Positions 61,247 through 64,000 of a stretch of DNA of 64,000 nt are shown in pieces. The notes under the pieces were generated by a model that was not told where the DNA came from, ran no database searches, and worked only from the letters and a program-made list of their open reading frames with translations. Made by a program: the position numbers and the translations under genes. The stretch lies in contig NZ_RBXB01000002.1 of NCBI RefSeq assembly GCF_003634775.1, positions 992,001 through 1,056,000 of the forward strand, written 5' to 3'. This DNA comes from Chryseobacterium defluvii. Its GTDB lineage: Bacteria; Bacteroidota; Bacteroidia; Flavobacteriales; Weeksellaceae. Numbering within the stretch: the first letter of the stretch is position 1; each line of letters opens with the position of its first letter.

Positions 61247-62309
61247 GCTTGGATTTTAGATCTGTTATAATCAATAAAGTTACAAAAGTACTGTCTTTGA
61301 TGTAAGTTTTAAATTCATGATTCTGAGGATACACCAAACTCAGCTGCTTTCGAATATTTTCCAGTCCGATTTTTTCTCCCGGCTCATGATGCTCCCGGGC
61401 AATACATGTATTGGAAACTTTAAAACAGAAATTCCCGTCTTTCAGTTTAAGATCTATATCAATACCCGGAAAGCCTATATCTTCACCGGCCCCATGTTTA
61501 AAAGCATTTTCTACGATCGACAAAAGAATTAAAGGGACAATATCCAGATCTTCATCTATGGAATATCTGAAATTTACCCTTAACCGTTCATCATACCTCA
61601 ATTTTTCAAGATCAATATAGTTCTTCAGCAATTTAATCTCCGTTGAGACCGGTACATAATGACTATTACAACGATAAAGAACATGGTCTAAAATCTCAGA
61701 TAAACCCGCTATAGACGGAGAAGTAATGGGAGAATTGACTAACGACAGTGAATAGATGTTATTAAGGGTGTTAAACAAAAAATGGGGATTAAGCTGAGCT
61801 TTCAATGCATTTAATTCAGTTTCTGTTTTTTCTTTCTCTAGCAGCAATGTCCGTTGCTTTATTACGTACTGGTCTTTAACCAATTTGATGAAGCCAAAAA
61901 TCCATGCAAGGGAAAAGTTTTGCAAAAAATAAACAACGACAAGCTTTCTTATATCCGTAAGAATTTCTATAATGGACTCCTTCTCGAAAGGAGGCTCCCG
62001 GATGATCGGCTCCAAAACATGCACAACCATTATTCTTGAAAATGCACTTATTAAGTAGCTGCCGGTAACGAAATACAGGATAACAACGGGATAATTATCT
62101 CCCCTTAACAGCTTTGGAATAATAAAGTAAGCAACAAAGTAGCAAGCCATCATATAAAAAGATACATAAAAAATATTTTCAATCAATGTATCACGGAAAC
62201 TCATATCCTGCTGATATTGAGGAACAATAAATACGACCAGCCAGAATAAAACATGGCTGGAAACACGGTAAATCGTACTATAACGAATTGCTTTTTCTAA
62301 AATCGACAT
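61221..62309 (-). CDS. LytS/YehU-type sensor histidine kinase
   Basis: 362 residues. Four transmembrane helices in the first ~140 residues, then a His_kinase domain with His176 in QLNPHFLFNTLNNIYSLSL and an ATPase domain (NAFKHGAG, FCFKVSNT; GLENIRKQLSLVYP). No periplasmic domain of size, so it may sense the membrane or a small ligand. It is the partner of the LytTR regulator and divergent from a TonB receptor gene. Confidence 0.93.
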   Translation of the reverse strand: MSILEKAIRYSTIYRVSSHVLFWLVVFIVPQYQQDMSFRDTLIENIFYVSFYMMACYFVAYFIIPKLLRGDNYPVVILYFVTGSYLISAFSRIMVVHVLEPIIREPPFEKESIIEILTDIRKLVVVYFLQNFSLAWIFGFIKLVKDQYVIKQRTLLLEKEKTETELNALKAQLNPHFLFNTLNNIYSLSLVNSPITSPSIAGLSEILDHVLYRCNSHYVPVSTEIKLLKNYIDLEKLRYDERLRVNFRYSIDEDLDIVPLILLSIVENAFKHGAGEDIGFPGIDIDLKLKDGNFCFKVSNTCIAREHHEPGEKIGLENIRKQLSLVYPQNHEFKTYIKDSTFVTLLIITDLKSKHENKMSFS

Positions 62310-62459
62310 TGCACATCAAATATACCATTTCATAGAAACAATATTCCAAGTAAAGATAAATACCCTGAATTATGAGATGAATAGAGTAAAATGGCAGATG
62401 AAATGGATTGAGGGGTTATTAGGCTTTATAAAGGTACATTTATATTATATAGAGCTATC

Positions 62460-62480
62460 TGATGCATTTTGAATGCATCA
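62460..62480. promoter_or_regulatory. Perfect 9-3-9 inverted repeat before the TonB receptor gene
   Basis: TGATGCATT and AATGCATCA flank TTG, ending 32 bases before ATG 62513. It is an operator or leader-hairpin candidate. LytTR proteins usually bind direct repeats, so it may belong to another regulator. Confidence 0.45.
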
Positions 62481-62512
62481 ATATCACATCTTCGCACCAA
62501 GAAATTAAAAAT

Positions 62513-64000
62513 ATGAATACTACAAAAATTATTTTCCTGGTGCTTATGTTCTGTACGTTGCAGCCAATGATAGCTCAGGACATTAAAAAGGTTCAGTTAA
62601 AAGGCCGGATATTGAGTGAACAAACCCGATTACCGCTGGAAAATGCAACAATCACTATAACTTCCGTTTCAGATACAAAAAACGGAGCTTCTGTTGCCAG
62701 TGATATAAATGGAGAATTCGAAATACAGACAGAGGCGGGAATATATGCTATACAGATTGATCTTACATCTTTCAAGTCCGTTTTGCTGGACAACAGGCAA
62801 ATCAATCAGGATTTTAACCTGGGCGATTTATTCTTAGAGGACGATTTTCAACTTTTAAAGGCGGTCAATATTGCAGGAGAAAAAACCGGCACCTCACTTA
62901 ATCTCGATACAAGAACTTTTTATGTAGGGAAAGATATCATGTCAAAAGGTGGAAACGCCAATGACATATTAAGCAACGTGCCGTCTGTAAGTGTTGATAA
63001 CAACGGCACTGTAAGTTTAAGAGGAAATGCAGGAGTAAGAGTGGTCATTAATGGGAAACCCTCCGTAATGTCAATGAATAACGGTTTGGAGCAAATACCT
63101 GCGAGCCAGATCGAAAAAGTAGAAGTCATCACCAACCCTTCTGCAAAATACGAATCACAGGGAGCGGCAGGAATAATCAACATCGTATTGAAGAAAAACA
63201 CACTATACGGTTTAAATGGCTCCGTACAAGCCGGTGCAGGAGATCCCGCAAACTATAACGGCAATATTAATCTTAGTTATAAAAAGGAAAGATTTAACCT
63301 GTTTACTAATGTTGGAGTCCGTTTCAGGAAGCTGGATATTAAAGAGGATAAAGTACAAACTACTTTTAATAACGGCGAGAAAAATACCCTGCTGCAAAGT
63401 AATACAACAGACAGGCGCGATCGGAATTATAACTTCTATATTGGCGGTGACTATTATTTCAATACCGGGAACACTTTAACAGGAAGCTTCTATCATAGTA
63501 CATTGATTCTTAATAATCATATTGACTACAATTATGATTATTATAATGCCGATCATACGATAGATACTTCAATCTATCGTTTTGAACATTATAAAGAACC
63601 CAAAAAATACAATCAGCTAGAACTTAATTACGTCAAAACTTCTGAAGAAAAAGATAAAAGCTGGACAACAAGCCTGCAATACGATTTCTGGAACGATGAT
63701 GAAAACCAGAATATCACACAACGGACCGTATTTCCGAATGAAAGCCCTGATGATAACCTGATTACCCGAAATATAGAAAGCAGCAATGATATCTTTATTC
63801 AAAGTGATTATGTGAAAACAAAAAATAATAGCAAATTGGAAACAGGAGTAAGGGGTAACTTTCGCGCTATAAGAAGTGATTACCTGGCCCAATCGAACGG
63901 ATTATCACTTCCCGAATATAATAATAAGCTGAATTATGATGAAAACCTAATCGGAGCTTACCTGCAATGGGGTGACAAGATAAATAAATGGAGCTACCTG
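62513..64000 (+). CDS. TonB-dependent outer-membrane receptor, beta-barrel family (3' end beyond the window)
   Basis: At least 496 residues; the frame is still open at the last base. Signal peptide MNTTKIIFLVLMFCTLQPMIAQ, a carboxypeptidase-like domain (about 27-105, LKGRILSEQTRLPLENATITI), a plug-like segment (VSVDNNGTVSLRGNAGVRVVINGKPS, IEKVEVITNPSAKYESQGAAGIINIVLKK) and start of the barrel. This arrangement is typical of the OMP_b-brl_3 receptor group. It is divergent from the LytS/LytTR pair, which probably regulates it. Confidence 0.9.
   Translation, partial: MNTTKIIFLVLMFCTLQPMIAQDIKKVQLKGRILSEQTRLPLENATITITSVSDTKNGASVASDINGEFEIQTEAGIYAIQIDLTSFKSVLLDNRQINQDFNLGDLFLEDDFQLLKAVNIAGEKTGTSLNLDTRTFYVGKDIMSKGGNANDILSNVPSVSVDNNGTVSLRGNAGVRVVINGKPSVMSMNNGLEQIPASQIEKVEVITNPSAKYESQGAAGIINIVLKKNTLYGLNGSVQAGAGDPANYNGNINLSYKKERFNLFTNVGVRFRKLDIKEDKVQTTFNNGEKNTLLQSNTTDRRDRNYNFYIGGDYYFNTGNTLTGSFYHSTLILNNHIDYNYDYYNADHTIDTSIYRFEHYKEPKKYNQLELNYVKTSEEKDKSWTTSLQYDFWNDDENQNITQRTVFPNESPDDNLITRNIESSNDIFIQSDYVKTKNNSKLETGVRGNFRAIRSDYLAQSNGLSLPEYNNKLNYDENLIGAYLQWGDKINKWSYL

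Noticed and set aside
1..64000. CRISPR arrays, tRNA/rRNA genes, insertion sequences, prophage
   Set aside because: No repeat-spacer array, cloverleaf-like gene, rRNA segment, transposase or phage structural gene was seen by reading; a dedicated search could still find a short tRNA.

Overview
The window looks like a chromosomal segment of an AT-rich flavobacterium of the Chryseobacterium/Elizabethkingia type (Bacteroidota). The reasons are: recurrent TAnnTTTG promoter -7 boxes, A-rich leaders without strong Shine-Dalgarno sequences, TonB-dependent receptors with N-terminal carboxypeptidase-like domains, a YfiT/YtxJ bacillithiol pair, a LytTR/LytS-type two-component pair and a ligase-associated DNA repair module. 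I see no rRNA, tRNA, CRISPR array, transposase or phage gene. The species assignment is inference.

Layout. 0-6.6 kb: the end of a pseudouridine synthase gene, pncA with a coupled membrane protein, a bacillithiol-type operon (YfiT, DUF1569, YtxJ, Crp), then a MocR regulator divergent from an EamA transporter. 6.6-20.2 kb: a stress island. It holds two Crp/Fnr paralogs, a duplicated KGG-motif protein, a YciF-type ferritin-like protein, a KatE-type catalase, a CinA-like protein, two short-chain dehydrogenases, a cytoplasmic alpha-amylase, a small lipoprotein, an FAD-Rieske oxidoreductase, a DUF6766 membrane protein and a PPOX stress protein. Two perfect palindromes (TTATGAC-N4-GTCATAA type) sit at nearly the same distance from -7 boxes, which suggests direct Crp/Fnr control. 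One of them precedes a decayed lipoprotein gene.

20.3-25.5 kb: a membrane-bound AraC regulator divergent from a TonB receptor plus a secreted tyrosine-phosphatase-like enzyme. 25.6-32.8 kb: a second MocR regulator divergent from a biotin operon (ferritin-like protein, bioF, bioD, bioB, bioA), followed by a third Crp/Fnr paralog on the other strand. 33.3-40.1 kb: a LuxR-type HTH protein, a probably truncated MBL hydrolase, and the exonuclease/ligase/helicase/PdeM DNA repair module. 40.3-46.2 kb: DsbA-like, nucleosidase, GNAT, NDH-2, aldo/keto reductase and a second YciF-type protein, with a possible small antisense RNA near 42.2 kb.

46.4-60.4 kb: a nearly complete assimilatory sulfate reduction and cysteine cluster (Rrf2 regulator, cysH, cysD, cysN, cysE, cysK, cobA, cysJ, cysI). 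It ends in a TonB receptor and an unusual fusion of precorrin-2 dehydrogenase with a TauE/SafE permease. Siroheme synthesis is therefore split between cobA and the fusion protein, and siroheme serves CysI. 60.5-64 kb: a LytTR response regulator and sensor kinase divergent from a TonB receptor that runs off the window.

The most unusual items are the siroheme-synthase/permease fusion, the ferritin-like protein heading the biotin operon, the Crp-type palindromes with fixed promoter spacing, and the candidate small RNA.
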